Assembly (NCBI GenBank): GCA_947497065.1
Contig: CANMEQ010000004.1
Coordinates: 310,001 to 374,000, forward strand
DNA: 64,000 bases
Source of the DNA: an uncultured Paracoccaceae bacterium
GTDB lineage: Bacteria > Pseudomonadota > Alphaproteobacteria > Rhodobacterales > Rhodobacteraceae
Reading direction: 5' to 3'
The position numbers and the translations under genes were made by a program. Below the pieces are notes generated by a model. It was not told the origin of the DNA, did no database searches, and worked only from the letters and a program-made list of their open reading frames with translations. Each line of letters opens with the position of its first letter. Position 1 is the first letter of the stretch. Of this stretch, positions 45,005 to 54,207 are shown piece by piece.

Positions 45005-46008
45005 ACGTTGGCGAGGCGGCGGTCTGTGAGGTTCAGACGCTTTGCTACGATCGGGGCCACGGTGTCGCGCAGGTGCGGTGCGTTGGTCAGCAGCTGTTCC
45101 AATTCATCGAGACGGTTCATCGCGATAAGTTCGAGTACGTCACGGTTGGGTAGGGTTGTGACCGGCTGGATCAATTCGACCTGCGTTTCAGACACCAATG
45201 CGCGGGTTTGGGTCGCGTCGAGGGTGGTTTCCACAAAAGCATAGATGCCGGTGCCTTTGGCGGGCAGGGCGAAGGGGCTGAGCGTGACACCGGTGACATC
45301 GGGGTGCGCCATGAGTTTTGCGGTGATGGCGGGGCCATCGGTGGCGATGCGGTTGCCGCTGCCTTCGCCGTCTGACCAATTGAAGATGCCGCGCGTGATG
45401 GCGTTGTAAAGTTTCTTGCCTGTTGCCATCCAGATCCGGGTTGGCAGGGATTTTTGGGCCAGCATGCGGTGTTCGGTGGGGGTGAGCAGGTGAGGCGCGT
45501 AGCGGCGTTTTTGTTTCACCAGGTGACGCAGGTCTTCGTAGCCCATGATGCGGAAGAGTTTGCCGCGACGCCGGTGGACCGAGGCCAGTTGGAAATCGAT
45601 GACTTGGGCGTTTCCGTCAGGGTCCATCAACCAGTTTTGCGGTTTGGCAAGATCGTTATGGGTGACATTGCGACGGCGCATCTCACGCAGGATGCGTTTT
45701 GCATCGGCGTAGAATTGGGGGGTGTCTGGTTTGGACAGGTTGAGGGGCATGCCTTCGGACCAGCTGCGCAGGATACCGGTTTGGTCGGCGCGGATCAGGT
45801 CGGGCGTGCCTTTGATGCCTGTGACGACCCGTAGGGCGCGTGTTTCTTTGCGGGCCAGAAAGCCAGCGATGGGTTTGGCCCAGACCGGGACACCGTCGAG
45901 TTTGCGCAGGACCAGTTTCACGTCTGGTGCATCGTCGAGATGACCAGAAATGGTTTCGGAAAACTCGTCGCGTTTGTGGACGGTGGTGGGAATGAAAGAT
46001 GCGGCCAT
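45001..46008 (-). CDS. Protein-kinase-like protein with acetyl-CoA-synthetase-like C-terminal domain
   Basis: A 335-residue protein. Residues about 35-165 look like a minimal protein kinase or aminoglycoside-kinase fold: HNDLAKPQN at 117-125 gives the catalytic Asp 119 and Asn 125, and VIDFQ (Asp 138) takes the DFG place; the glycine-rich loop is not obvious. Residues about 217-300 read like the C-terminal lid of acetyl-CoA synthetases (SGNRIATDG, KLMAHPDVTGV, KGTGIYAFVE), but the catalytic lysine of the lid is missing. I know no function for this fusion. Overlaps the RluA-type gene by four bases, convergent. Confidence 0.75.
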   Translation of the reverse strand: MAASFIPTTVHKRDEFSETISGHLDDAPDVKLVLRKLDGVPVWAKPIAGFLARKETRALRVVTGIKGTPDLIRADQTGILRSWSEGMPLNLSKPDTPQFYADAKRILREMRRRNVTHNDLAKPQNWLMDPDGNAQVIDFQLASVHRRRGKLFRIMGYEDLRHLVKQKRRYAPHLLTPTEHRMLAQKSLPTRIWMATGKKLYNAITRGIFNWSDGEGSGNRIATDGPAITAKLMAHPDVTGVTLSPFALPAKGTGIYAFVETTLDATQTRALVSETQVELIQPVTTLPNRDVLELIAMNRLDELEQLLTNAPHLRDTVAPIVAKRLNLTDRRLANV

Positions 46009-46043
46009 AGGGGGGGTGTTAACGGGGTTGGGCGTTTAAGAAA

Positions 46044-46071
46044 AGGAAAAGGCGGCACGCGGGGTGCCGCC
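46044..46071 (-). terminator. Intrinsic terminator of the aldehyde dehydrogenase gene
   Basis: An exact 8-bp stem GGCGGCAC/GTGCCGCC with a five-base loop; leftward it is followed by CCTTTTCCTTTTC. It lies 26 bases after the aldehyde dehydrogenase stop. Confidence 0.75.
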
Positions 46072-46096
46072 CGTTTTAGACGTTGTCGTGGATGGA

Positions 46097-47521
46097 TTAC
46101 GCGGGCCAGCCGGAGACGGCTTTGACTTCGAGGAATTCTTCGAGGCCATAGGTGCCGCCTTCGCGCCCGTTTCCGGATTGTTTGTAGCCGCCAAAGGGAG
46201 AGCCTTTGGCAAAGCCTTTCCCGTTGGTTTCGACCATGCCGGATCGCAGGCGACGTGCGACGTAGACGCGTTTTTCATCGTCTGGTGTTTGGACGTAGTT
46301 GGTGAGGCCGTAGTCTGTGTCGTTGGCGATTGCGATTGCTTCATCGACGGTGTCAAATTTCAGGATCGACAAAACGGGGCCAAAAACCTCTTCGCGGGCG
46401 ATGGTCACGTCGTTCGTGACATCTGCGATCACCGTTGGTTTGACGAAATAGCCACGGTTCAAACCATCGGGCCGGCCCAATCCGCCTGCGGTGAGGCGGC
46501 CTTCGGAGATGCCGATTTCGATGAGGCCCTGAATTTTATCGAATTGGGCTTCGGAGACGACGGGGCCGATGTGTTTGCCTTCGTCGGAGGCGGGACCGAC
46601 GTGGGTGTCGCGGGCCACTTGGGAGGCGATTTCGACGGCGTCGTCGTAGAAGCTGCTTTCGACCAACATGCGGGTTGGGGCGTTGCAGGACTGGCCTGTG
46701 TTGCGGAAGCAATGTGCGGCGCCGCGTTTGACGGCATCGGGGCCTGCGTCGGCGAAGATGATATTCGCGCCTTTGCCGCCCAGTTCGAGGCTGACACGTT
46801 TGAGGGTGTCTGCTGCGGATTTGGAGATGAGTTTGCCTGCGCGGGAGGAGCCCGTGAAGGAGATCATGTCGACGTCTTTGTGGGCGGAGAGTTGTGAGCC
46901 CACGCCCGGGCCGTCGCCGTTGACCAGATTGAACACGCCTGCAGGGAAGCCCGCCTGATCAATGAATTCAGCGAAGAGGTGGCTGGAGAGGGGCGCGATT
47001 TCGGAGGGTTTGAGGATGGTCGTGCAACCCACGGCGATGGCGGGCACGACTTTGAGCATGACTTGGTTCATGGGCCAGTTCCACGGCGTGATCAGGCCAC
47101 AGACGCCGATGGGTTCGAGCAGGGTTTTTTCGGTCGCGGTAAAGTCGCGCTCGAAAGACATGGTGCTGAAGGCGTCGATGAACCCTTCGAGGTGCCAAGA
47201 GCCAGCGCCGGTTTGGCTGGAGCGGGCCATAGAGATGGGCGCGCCCATTTCGAGGGACATGGCCTGTGCCATGTCTTCGGCGCGGTCGTTGTAGACCTCC
47301 AGAAGGCGTTTGAGCAGTGCGACTTTCTCAGACTTGTCGACGAAGGCCCAATCGGTGAATGCAGCTTTTGCGGCTGCGACGGCTGCGTCTGTGTCGGCCT
47401 GATCGCCCAGAGAAATGACGGCGCAGGGGTCTTCGGTGGAGGGGTTTATGACGTTGAAATCATTTGGCTTTGTGGGGCTGACCCATTGGCCATTGATGTA
47501 GAAGTCGCGTTTCTCGATCAT
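46097..47521 (-). CDS. NAD(P)-dependent aldehyde dehydrogenase
   Basis: A 474-residue cytosolic dehydrogenase. The catalytic Cys 279 is in NTGQSCNAPTRM and the general-base Glu 246 in SLELGGKGANI; the NAD-binding SFTGSSRAGK and PWNWPMNQVMLK are intact. Substrate class (betaine aldehyde, aliphatic or aminoaldehyde) is undecided. The ATG is at 47521; an open extension to 47842 runs antisense into the divergent peroxiredoxin gene and is rejected. Confidence 0.93.
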   Translation of the reverse strand: MIEKRDFYINGQWVSPTKPNDFNVINPSTEDPCAVISLGDQADTDAAVAAAKAAFTDWAFVDKSEKVALLKRLLEVYNDRAEDMAQAMSLEMGAPISMARSSQTGAGSWHLEGFIDAFSTMSFERDFTATEKTLLEPIGVCGLITPWNWPMNQVMLKVVPAIAVGCTTILKPSEIAPLSSHLFAEFIDQAGFPAGVFNLVNGDGPGVGSQLSAHKDVDMISFTGSSRAGKLISKSAADTLKRVSLELGGKGANIIFADAGPDAVKRGAAHCFRNTGQSCNAPTRMLVESSFYDDAVEIASQVARDTHVGPASDEGKHIGPVVSEAQFDKIQGLIEIGISEGRLTAGGLGRPDGLNRGYFVKPTVIADVTNDVTIAREEVFGPVLSILKFDTVDEAIAIANDTDYGLTNYVQTPDDEKRVYVARRLRSGMVETNGKGFAKGSPFGGYKQSGNGREGGTYGLEEFLEVKAVSGWPA

Positions 47522-47555
47522 GTCGAGCCTCCGTATTTGGGTGGGTGCGGTGGAA

Positions 47556-47572
47556 GTCTTTGGGTGAAAGAC
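47556..47572. promoter_or_regulatory. Inverted repeat in the divergent aldehyde dehydrogenase/peroxiredoxin promoter region
   Basis: GTCTTT and AAAGAC are exact complements around GGGTG, in the 90-base gap that must contain both promoters. Candidate operator for a shared regulator. Confidence 0.4.
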
Positions 47573-47611
47573 ATATATCATGATCGAGTTTTCACAAGAA
47601 GGGGACCCGAC

Positions 47612-48265
47612 ATGGGACTGCGTATCAACGACACTATTCCGAATTTGACTGTTGAAACGGATCAGGGTGCGTTTGCCCTGCATGACTGGATTGGCGACAG
47701 CTGGGCCATTTTGTTCAGTCACCCCAAGGATTTCACCCCGGTGTGCACCACCGAGTTTGGCGCGGTTGCGCAATTGGCCGATGAATGGGCTGCGCGGGGC
47801 ACCAAGGTGATTGGTGTGTCCGTTGATGGTGTGGAGGAGCACAAGAAATGGAAGGGCGATATTGAGGCTGTGGCCGGCGCACCTGCCGGGTTCCCGATTA
47901 TTGCGGATGCGGGATTAGAGGTGTCTAAGGCCTTTGATATGCTGCCCGCTGAGGCGTACATGCCGGATGGCCGGACGCCTGCGCATTCGGCGACGGTACG
48001 GTCGGTGTTTATTATCGGGCCGGACAAGCAGCTAAAACTGTCGATGACCTATCCGATGAATGTTGGCCGGAACTTTGCCGAGGTTCTGCGTGCGCTGGAC
48101 GGGTTGCAGACGGCGGCACGGGAAAATGTTGCGACGCCTGCGAACTGGACACCGGGCGGGGATGTTGTGGTGCCTGTGGCCGTATCTGATGAGGATGCGA
48201 TTGCGAAATACGGGTCGATTGACACCAAACTGCCGTATCTACGGATGGCAAAATTGCCTGAATAA
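47612..48265 (+). CDS. 1-Cys peroxiredoxin (Prx6 subfamily)
   Basis: A 217-residue peroxidase that reduces hydrogen peroxide and organic hydroperoxides. The peroxidatic cysteine is C45 in DFTPVCTTEFG; the long C-terminal dimerisation arm (WTPGGDVVVPVAVSDEDA, YLRMAKLPE) is that of the Prx6 group, and no resolving cysteine is evident. ATG 47612 is chosen for the conserved start MGLRINDTIP; the frame is open far upstream only because it is antisense to the aldehyde dehydrogenase gene. Confidence 0.94.
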   Translation: MGLRINDTIPNLTVETDQGAFALHDWIGDSWAILFSHPKDFTPVCTTEFGAVAQLADEWAARGTKVIGVSVDGVEEHKKWKGDIEAVAGAPAGFPIIADAGLEVSKAFDMLPAEAYMPDGRTPAHSATVRSVFIIGPDKQLKLSMTYPMNVGRNFAEVLRALDGLQTAARENVATPANWTPGGDVVVPVAVSDEDAIAKYGSIDTKLPYLRMAKLPE

Positions 48266-48307
48266 ATTTGTGACGGAGACGTCGCTGTTTGGCCCAAGGG
48301 CCAAATG

Positions 48308-48351
48308 CGCCCCGCCCGCCGTCCCGTAGGGGATGCGGGCGGGGCGTTTTT
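48308..48351 (+). terminator. Intrinsic terminator of the peroxiredoxin gene
   Basis: A 12-bp GC-rich stem (CGCCCCGCCCGC with exact complement) capped by a loop that can pair TCCC with GGGG, followed by GTTTTTGTT. Confidence 0.9.
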
Positions 48352-48352
48352 G

Positions 48353-48907
48353 TTAGTGGAGTACGGCGCGTGTGCCCAGTGGCACGCGGTTGTACAGATC
48401 CGAGATGTGGCTGTTGACCAAACGCACGCAGCCGTTGGACACGGCGCTGCCGATGGTGCTTGGGGCGTTGGTGCCGTGGATGCGCAAAAAGGTGTCGCGG
48501 CCACCGACGAACAGGTAGAGCGCACGTGCGCCCAGCGGGTTTTGAATGCCGCCTTCCATGCCGTCTTCGAATTGTTTGTAGGAGGCCGGATCGCGTTCGA
48601 TCATGTCTGGTGTTGGGGTCCAGCTGGGCCATTCTTTTTTGGCCTGGATCAGGAAATCGCCGCTTTCGTACAGGTTCGCGCGGCCGATGCCGACGGAGTA
48701 TTCGATCGCCTGGCCGGGGGCCAACATCAGGTAGAGTTTGAAGGAGGCGGGTTCGACGTGCACTTCGCCCGGTGCATAGTCACGGTCGATCTGAACCAAG
48801 CGTGGCAGTTGCGATTCTGGGACCAGATATTGTGCAGCGGCGGGTGTTGCAGCGGCGATGCCGGTTGCTGCTGCGGCAGAGTTTAGAAACGTACGGCGGG
48901 TGAGCAT
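48353..48907 (-). CDS. Exported L,D-transpeptidase (YkuD domain)
   Basis: A 184-residue periplasmic enzyme. A twin-arginine-type signal (MLTRRTFLNSAAAATGIAA) ends near PAAAQ. The YkuD catalytic region reads LRIHGTNAPS then GSAVSNGCVRL, with the His and nucleophilic Cys; NPLGARALYLF is also a family mark. It makes 3-3 peptidoglycan cross-links or anchors outer-membrane proteins. Its 3' end abuts the peroxiredoxin terminator. Confidence 0.92.
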   Translation of the reverse strand: MLTRRTFLNSAAAATGIAAATPAAAQYLVPESQLPRLVQIDRDYAPGEVHVEPASFKLYLMLAPGQAIEYSVGIGRANLYESGDFLIQAKKEWPSWTPTPDMIERDPASYKQFEDGMEGGIQNPLGARALYLFVGGRDTFLRIHGTNAPSTIGSAVSNGCVRLVNSHISDLYNRVPLGTRAVLH

Positions 48908-49043
48908 GCAGGCGTCCTAACATTGGGTAACAAACAATTGTTTGGAATATGCCCTGTGACGCGGGGGGCGTGCAAGTTGTCTGCGATCACAATCGGGTCA
49001 GGTTTTTCTGACTTTGAGGGGTTTGAGGGGGGGGTAAAACGCA

Positions 49044-49073
49044 AAAGGCCCCGACGGTGAGGTCGGGGCCTTT
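49044..49073 (-). terminator. Intrinsic terminator of pnp
   Basis: Perfect 12-bp stem AAAGGCCCCGAC/GTCGGGGCCTTT with a six-base loop; leftward it runs into TTTTGCGTTTT. It lies 22 bases after the pnp stop. Confidence 0.9.
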
Positions 49074-49094
49074 CTAAAGAGGTGGGAAGACAGT

Positions 49095-51227
49095 TTAGTC
49101 TTCTTTTTTCTCTTCTTTGATTTCTTCGCCAGTTTCCTGATCGACCATTTTCATGGCCAAACGCACTTTGCCGCGATCGTCGAAGCCGAGGAGTTTAACG
49201 AAAACTTCCTGACCTTCTTTGAGAACGTCGGATGGGTGGTTCAGGCGACGGTTTTCGATTTGAGAGACGTGCACGAGACCGTCTTTCTTACCGAAGAAGT
49301 TCACGAATGCACCGAAGTCGACGATTTTGACGACTTTACCTTTGTAGATGGCACCTTCTTCAGGCTCTGCGACGATGGAGTAGATCATGTCGTAGGCTTT
49401 TTTGATGGATTCACCGTTTGGCGATGCGATTTTAACGATGCCTTCGTCGTTGATGTCGACTTTGGCGCCGGACACTTCAACGATTTCACGGATCACTTTA
49501 CCGCCGGAGCCGATCACTTCGCGAATTTTGTCTGTTGGAACCTGCATCGTTTCGATGCGTGGTGCGTGAACAGAGAATTCGGAGGCTTCGGTCAGAGCGT
49601 TGGCCATTTCACCCAAGATGTGCAGACGACCGGCTTTGGCCTGAGCCAAGGCTTTTTTCATGATCTCTGGCGTGATGCCTGCGATCTTGATGTCCATCTG
49701 CAAGGATGTGATGCCGTTTTCTGTACCCGCAACTTTGAAGTCCATATCACCGAGGTGATCTTCGTCGCCCAAAATGTCGGACAGGATCGCGTACTCGCCA
49801 TCGTCTTCCATGATCAGGCCCATCGCAACACCAGCAACTGGTGCTTTGAGTGGCACGCCTGCGTCCATCATGGACAAGGAGCCACCACAGACAGATGCCA
49901 TAGAGGAGGAACCGTTGGATTCTGTGATCTCGGAGACAACGCGCACGGTGTATGGGAAGTCAGTTGCCGCAGGCAGAACCGCCTGAAGCGCACGCCATGC
50001 CAGTTTACCGTGACCGATTTCACGACGGCCTGGAGGGCCAAAACGACCAACTTCACCCACAGAATAGGGAGGGAAGTTATAGTGCAGCAGGAAGTTCGAC
50101 TTATACATGCCTTGCAGGCTGTCGATCATCTGCTCGTCGTCGCCTGTGCCCAATGTGGTCACAACGAGACCTTGGGTTTCGCCACGTGTGAACAAGGCGG
50201 AACCGTGTGTCCGTGGCAGGATGCCAGTCTCAGAAACGATGTCACGGATTTCGTCAGTCTTACGACCGTCGATACGTTTACCAGTTTTCACAACGTCGCC
50301 ACGCAGGATGGAGGCCTCCAAGCCTTTCATCGCGGAGCCGAGGTTGGCGTCTGCAAGCTGCTCTTCTGTCAGGGCTGCTTTGATCTCTTCGCGGGCGGCA
50401 GCAACAGCAGTTGTGCGTTCCTGTTTGTCGGAGATTGCGAAGGCGGCGCGCATTTGCGTTTCGCCAGCGGCAGCGACGGCTGCGGACAGGTCAGAGTAAT
50501 CTGGTGCAGCAAAGTCGAACGGCTCTTTTGCGCTATCTTCGGCCAGATCGATGATCAGGTCGATCACAGGCTGGATCTGTTCGTGGGCGAATTCAACAGC
50601 GCCGAGCATTTCGTCTTCGGACAGCTCGTATGCTTCGGATTCAACCATCATCACGGCGTCTTTGGTGCCGGCCACAACGAGGTCCAGACGCTGGTCTGGG
50701 TTGTTGCGCAGATCGTGCATGTCGTCGAGTTCTGGGTTCAGGATGTAATCGCCATCCTCGAAGCCAACGCGGCAGGCTGCGATTGGGCCCATGAACGGCG
50801 CGCCAGAGATTGTCAGCGCAGCGGAGGCTGCGATCATGGCAACCATGTCTGGGTCGTTTACGAGGTCGTGAGAAAGAACGGTACAGATGACCAGAACTTC
50901 GTTTTTGAAGCCGTCCACGAAGAGTGGGCGAATTGGGCGGTCGATCAAGCGGGCAGTCAGCGTCTCTTTTTCAGTTGGACGCGCTTCGCGCTTGAAGAAG
51001 CCACCAGGTACTTTACCGGCGGCATAGTATTTTTCGTTGTAGTGAACTGTCAGCGGGAAGAAATCTTGACCCGGCTTTTGTTGTTTTGCGAACGTGACGT
51101 TCGCCATAACGGAAGTCTCACCGTATGTCGCAATAACAGAACCGTCTGCCTGACGGGCAACTTTACCTGTTTCCAGTGTCAGCGTTTCTTCGCCCCACTG
51201 GATTGATTTTTTTACTTCATTAAACAT
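49095..51227 (-). CDS. pnp: Polyribonucleotide nucleotidyltransferase (PNPase)
   Basis: A 710-residue 3'-5' phosphorolytic exoribonuclease of the degradosome. Two RNase-PH domains (about 10-230 and 310-545; [20 protein letters not shown] and [19 protein letters not shown] carry the active site), a KH domain (about 555-615; [15 protein letters not shown]) and an S1 domain (about 620-690; [20 protein letters not shown]) are complete. Codon use is of the highly expressed type. AGGAAA precedes the ATG; two hairpins are in the leader. Confidence 0.97.
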   Translation of the reverse strand: MFNEVKKSIQWGEETLTLETGKVARQADGSVIATYGETSVMANVTFAKQQKPGQDFFPLTVHYNEKYYAAGKVPGGFFKREARPTEKETLTARLIDRPIRPLFVDGFKNEVLVICTVLSHDLVNDPDMVAMIAASAALTISGAPFMGPIAACRVGFEDGDYILNPELDDMHDLRNNPDQRLDLVVAGTKDAVMMVESEAYELSEDEMLGAVEFAHEQIQPVIDLIIDLAEDSAKEPFDFAAPDYSDLSAAVAAAGETQMRAAFAISDKQERTTAVAAAREEIKAALTEEQLADANLGSAMKGLEASILRGDVVKTGKRIDGRKTDEIRDIVSETGILPRTHGSALFTRGETQGLVVTTLGTGDDEQMIDSLQGMYKSNFLLHYNFPPYSVGEVGRFGPPGRREIGHGKLAWRALQAVLPAATDFPYTVRVVSEITESNGSSSMASVCGGSLSMMDAGVPLKAPVAGVAMGLIMEDDGEYAILSDILGDEDHLGDMDFKVAGTENGITSLQMDIKIAGITPEIMKKALAQAKAGRLHILGEMANALTEASEFSVHAPRIETMQVPTDKIREVIGSGGKVIREIVEVSGAKVDINDEGIVKIASPNGESIKKAYDMIYSIVAEPEEGAIYKGKVVKIVDFGAFVNFFGKKDGLVHVSQIENRRLNHPSDVLKEGQEVFVKLLGFDDRGKVRLAMKMVDQETGEEIKEEKKED

Positions 51228-51244
51228 CTATCGTTTCCTGTGTC

Positions 51245-51300
51245 GGGGCAATCTTGGGCCTATCCCAAGTCCCCGTTTCATTGGTGGCCCCATTGCCACC
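51245..51300 (-). promoter_or_regulatory. Two hairpins in the pnp leader
   Basis: At 51245-51274, CTTGGG/CCCAAG with a five-base loop sits inside an outer GGGG/CCCC stem. At 51283-51300, GGTGGC pairs with GCCACC across six bases. Both are within 75 bases of the pnp start, where E. coli has its RNase III-processed autoregulatory stem. The rest of the 275-base gap to 51502 shows nothing I can identify. Confidence 0.5.
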
Positions 51301-51502
51301 GACCTCTTGTCCTAACTGCATGCGTCGAGGTCTGCGCGCATGTCTCAGATGAGGCGCGTTTACACGGCTTTGGTGCGTTTGGGAAGGCTTGTGTCAGATG
51401 GGGGGATTGGGTGGTCAGTTTTCCGATTGCGTGCCGTGAAGAAGACCGCATTTCAGTGGTGGGAATACGATCAGCAAAGCAACGAGGGGCTTTAGGGTGT
51501 GG

Positions 51503-52597
51503 TTAAAGCGTATCCGTTTGCCAGAGCCGTACCTTCAACCCGCCATGGTCGACGGTGGGGCCTGCGGGTTTGAAGGGCAGGCCAGTTGCGTTGGCCAAGG
51601 CGCCGTCGGTGGTGATGATGGCGGCGCGCCAGCCTTTGAAATGGGATTTCATGCGCTCGCCGAAGGAGGCGTAGAGGCCGAACAGGGGTTTCTTGTTGCC
51701 GATACGTGACCCATAGGGTGGGTTGATCATGACGAGGCCGGGGGTCTCGCACGGTGGGGTCATTTCGCTGATCGGCGCGTGGTGGAATGTTGTGACATCG
51801 GACAGGCCTGCGCGTTCGGCGTTGGCGCGGGACATGTCGACGGCGCCTTGGTCACGGTCGGAGCCGAAGATGTGGAAGGCGGCAGGCCGTTCGGGGCTGC
51901 GCATTTTCTCGAAGGCGTCACGATCAAAGTTGGGGAGTGTTTGGAAGGCGAAGTTGCGCGCGCGGCCGCTGTCGAGGCGGCGGGCGATTTCGGCCGCTTC
52001 CATGGGGATCGTGCCGGACCCGCACATGGGGTCGTAGAAGGGGAGTTTGCCGTTGAATTTTGCTTCGCGCAGAAACATGGAGGCCATGGTTTCGCGCATG
52101 GGCGCTTTGTTTACAGCCTCTTTGTGGCCGCGTTTGTGCAGCGGGTCGTCGGAGGTGTCGAGGGAGACGGTGACGGTGTCGCGGTCGATGCGGACGCGGA
52201 GGCTGTATTGGGCGTCATCAGCTTGGGCAAAGATCACATAGCCGCAGGCGGCGAGTGCGTTTTCGACGCGTTCTTTGGCAGCACCCGCGTGATAGATTTT
52301 GGATTTGTGGCAGGCGGTTTCGACGGACAAGGATGTGCCGTAGGGCAGGATGCTGTCCCAGTCGAATTCGCGGATATTCTTTTCTAGTTGGGACAGGTAG
52401 AGGGCGCGAAATTCGGCAACGCGGGCGAGGACACGGGTGGCACCGCGCAGTTGCAAATTGGCGCGCCAAACGTCCGGCCATTCGCCACGGATTGTGACAC
52501 CGCCGTGGATGGTTTCGGTGACTTTGAAGCCCTTTTCACGGGATTCGGCGGCAAGCAGGTCTTGTTGACCTGGGGCGGTGATGAGGAAAATGTCCAT
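51503..52597 (-). CDS. THUMP-domain class I SAM-dependent RNA methyltransferase (RlmL/YpsC type)
   Basis: A 364-residue enzyme with an N-terminal THUMP RNA-binding domain (about 45-155) and a Rossmann methyltransferase with DPMCGSGTIPMEAAEIA (SAM loop) and MINPPYGSRIG (NPPY catalytic motif). It corresponds to the N-terminal methyltransferase half of RlmL, which makes m2G2445 in 23S rRNA. The ATG at 52597 fits MDIFLITAPGQQDLL. It lies between rpsO and pnp, all leftward. Confidence 0.92.
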   Translation of the reverse strand: MDIFLITAPGQQDLLAAESREKGFKVTETIHGGVTIRGEWPDVWRANLQLRGATRVLARVAEFRALYLSQLEKNIREFDWDSILPYGTSLSVETACHKSKIYHAGAAKERVENALAACGYVIFAQADDAQYSLRVRIDRDTVTVSLDTSDDPLHKRGHKEAVNKAPMRETMASMFLREAKFNGKLPFYDPMCGSGTIPMEAAEIARRLDSGRARNFAFQTLPNFDRDAFEKMRSPERPAAFHIFGSDRDQGAVDMSRANAERAGLSDVTTFHHAPISEMTPPCETPGLVMINPPYGSRIGNKKPLFGLYASFGERMKSHFKGWRAAIITTDGALANATGLPFKPAGPTVDHGGLKVRLWQTDTL

Positions 52598-52623
52598 GGG
52601 AAAGAAATACCGTTTGATTTGGC

Positions 52624-52660
52624 AAAACAAAACCGCCCAAGCGAGGCAGGGGCGGTTTTG
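52624..52660 (-). terminator. Intrinsic terminator of rpsO
   Basis: An exact 11-bp stem CAAAACCGCCC/GGGCGGTTTTG with an 11-base loop; leftward it ends in TTTTG then TTTTGCC. It lies 26 bases after the rpsO stop. Confidence 0.8.
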
Positions 52661-52686
52661 CGAATTTGGAACTTTCGTTCGTCGGC

Positions 52687-52956
52687 TTAGCGACGGATGC
52701 CCAAACGCTTGATCAGGTCCTGGTAGCGGGCCTCATCTTTGCCTTTGGTGTAGTCCAGAAGCTTACGACGCAGAGCAACCATTTTCAAAAGGCCACGACG
52801 ACCGTGGTTGTCTTTTTTGTGGGTTTTGAAGTGCTCTGTCAGGGTGTTGATGCGGGATGTCAGGATCGCAACCTGGACTTCCGGCGAACCAGTGTCGCCT
52901 TCTTTGATTGCGAATTCTTTCATCAAACGTGTTTTTTCTTCAACTGTAATCGACAT
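52687..52956 (-). CDS. rpsO: 30S ribosomal protein S15
   Basis: Exactly 89 residues, the standard length, from [15 protein letters not shown]. Signatures [33 protein letters not shown] and [17 protein letters not shown] are complete. It binds the central domain of 16S rRNA early in assembly. GGAG precedes the ATG. In many bacteria it is followed directly by pnp; here a methyltransferase gene intervenes. Confidence 0.98.
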   Translation of the reverse strand: MSITVEEKTRLMKEFAIKEGDTGSPEVQVAILTSRINTLTEHFKTHKKDNHGRRGLLKMVALRRKLLDYTKGKDEARYQDLIKRLGIRR

Positions 52957-53103
52957 CGGGGTCTCCTTGGTTAAGGGTGAATGGCGCAAGCCGGGATGTC
53001 GTCCAGCAGGGCCCGTGGAGGTGTATCCGCGTGCAAATGCAGCGCAGATTGGGGGCGTATAGGGAGATTCTATGCGTTTGGCAAAGGTTTTAATGGGGGC
53101 GTG

Positions 53104-54060
53104 TTAGGCCGCCGATGCCGGTGTCAGTTGAACGGCGCTGACATCGAAGGATGTAAGGCCATAGAGCGTGGCAACCGGTGTGCCGTCTGCCAAGAGGGTG
53201 ACACCAGCCGATGTCACTTCGGTGGTGAGTTCCGGCGCGGTGCCGTCGTAGTTTAGCACGAGCACGTCTTCCGCTGTGAAATCCATAATTTCCACCGAGC
53301 CGTTGACGATTTCAAACGTATCGGCATCGTCACCGCCGGTCATAACATCGCTGTTGTTGCCGATCAGGTGATCGTTGCCTTCGCTGCCGTTCAGGTAGTC
53401 TTTCTCGGCGATCTCTTCGCCGGTAGCCCCATCGACCACATCATCGCCTTCGCTGCCTTGCAGGTTATCGTTTCCTGCGCCGCCGATGACCGTGTCATCG
53501 CCGAAGCCGCCGAGCAAATCGTCGTCGTCGTTGCCGCCATCGAGGAGGTCGTTGCCGTCGCCGGCTTGGAGTGTGTCGTCGCCGTTGCCGCCTGACATGA
53601 TGTCGTGGCCGATGAACCCTTGAAGAAGATCGTCGCCGTCACCGCCAGAGAGGCTGTCATCCCCGTCGCCACCCAAAAGCTGATCATCGCCCTCTAGACC
53701 GATCAGGGCGTCGTCGCCATCGAACCCGTGGAGATAGTCACCGTTTGAGGCCCCTTCGAAGTGGTCGTCACCGGCGTCGCCAAAAGCTTCAATGATGGGG
53801 TCTGCGGGAGCATCTTCTTCTAAGATAGTTGCGACCTCTTCAGACCAGGCCATGCTGTCGGCCTCTCCAGCAAAGGATGCTGCGCTGAGGTTCGCTGTTT
53901 CAGACAGGGGATCAATGAGGTCTTCCAGTTGAACCTTTTCTTCATCGGTTTCAGGTGTGTCTTCGGTAGAATCGCTGTCCGTTTCGGTTTCGGACATGCT
54001 GATGCCGACAACCGCCGTTCCCGCGAATGCGATACCTAAAAGACCCAAGAGTGCGAGCAT
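53104..54060 (-). CDS. RTX-type calcium-binding repeat protein with N-terminal membrane segment
   Basis: A 318-residue acidic protein. It starts with one hydrophobic helix ([20 protein letters not shown]), followed by an Asp/Glu/Thr-rich spacer (about 22-95) and about ten GGxGxDxL nonapeptide repeats (about 100-240), which form calcium-binding beta rolls. The C-terminal 75 residues ([20 protein letters not shown] onward) resemble the tails of roseobacter RTX proteins. It lacks an obvious protease or toxin domain. The start at 54060 is chosen for the membrane helix; a GTG at 54150 is possible. Secretion route is unclear. Confidence 0.82.
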   Translation of the reverse strand: MLALLGLLGIAFAGTAVVGISMSETETDSDSTEDTPETDEEKVQLEDLIDPLSETANLSAASFAGEADSMAWSEEVATILEEDAPADPIIEAFGDAGDDHFEGASNGDYLHGFDGDDALIGLEGDDQLLGGDGDDSLSGGDGDDLLQGFIGHDIMSGGNGDDTLQAGDGNDLLDGGNDDDDLLGGFGDDTVIGGAGNDNLQGSEGDDVVDGATGEEIAEKDYLNGSEGNDHLIGNNSDVMTGGDDADTFEIVNGSVEIMDFTAEDVLVLNYDGTAPELTTEVTSAGVTLLADGTPVATLYGLTSFDVSAVQLTPASAA

Positions 54061-54207
54061 GTTACCGGCTTTCGTTTGGCTGTTCGACGGATTGCCTGAC
54101 CACGAAAACGGATGCTTCGGGCGGAAGACTTGGCAAACAGCGTGTTTCACGATGAACTAGCAGGGTTTGAACTCAAATGCGCATGAAATCTGTTTGGTTG
54201 GTTAACG

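Noticed and set aside
46979-47611. Long upstream extension of the peroxiredoxin frame
   Set aside because: It is antisense to the aldehyde dehydrogenase gene and has no similarity; the conserved peroxiredoxin start MGLRINDT is at 47612.
49236-51206. A 656-codon open frame on the plus strand opposite pnp
   Set aside because: It is the antisense shadow of pnp: Cys/Phe/His-rich composition, no recognisable domain, no ribosome site; biased pnp codons keep the opposite frame open.
53340-53760. Short-period DNA repeats that could suggest a CRISPR-like or tandem repeat array
   Set aside because: They encode in-frame GGxGxD nonapeptides of the RTX protein; the period is about 27 bases with no spacers of CRISPR type.
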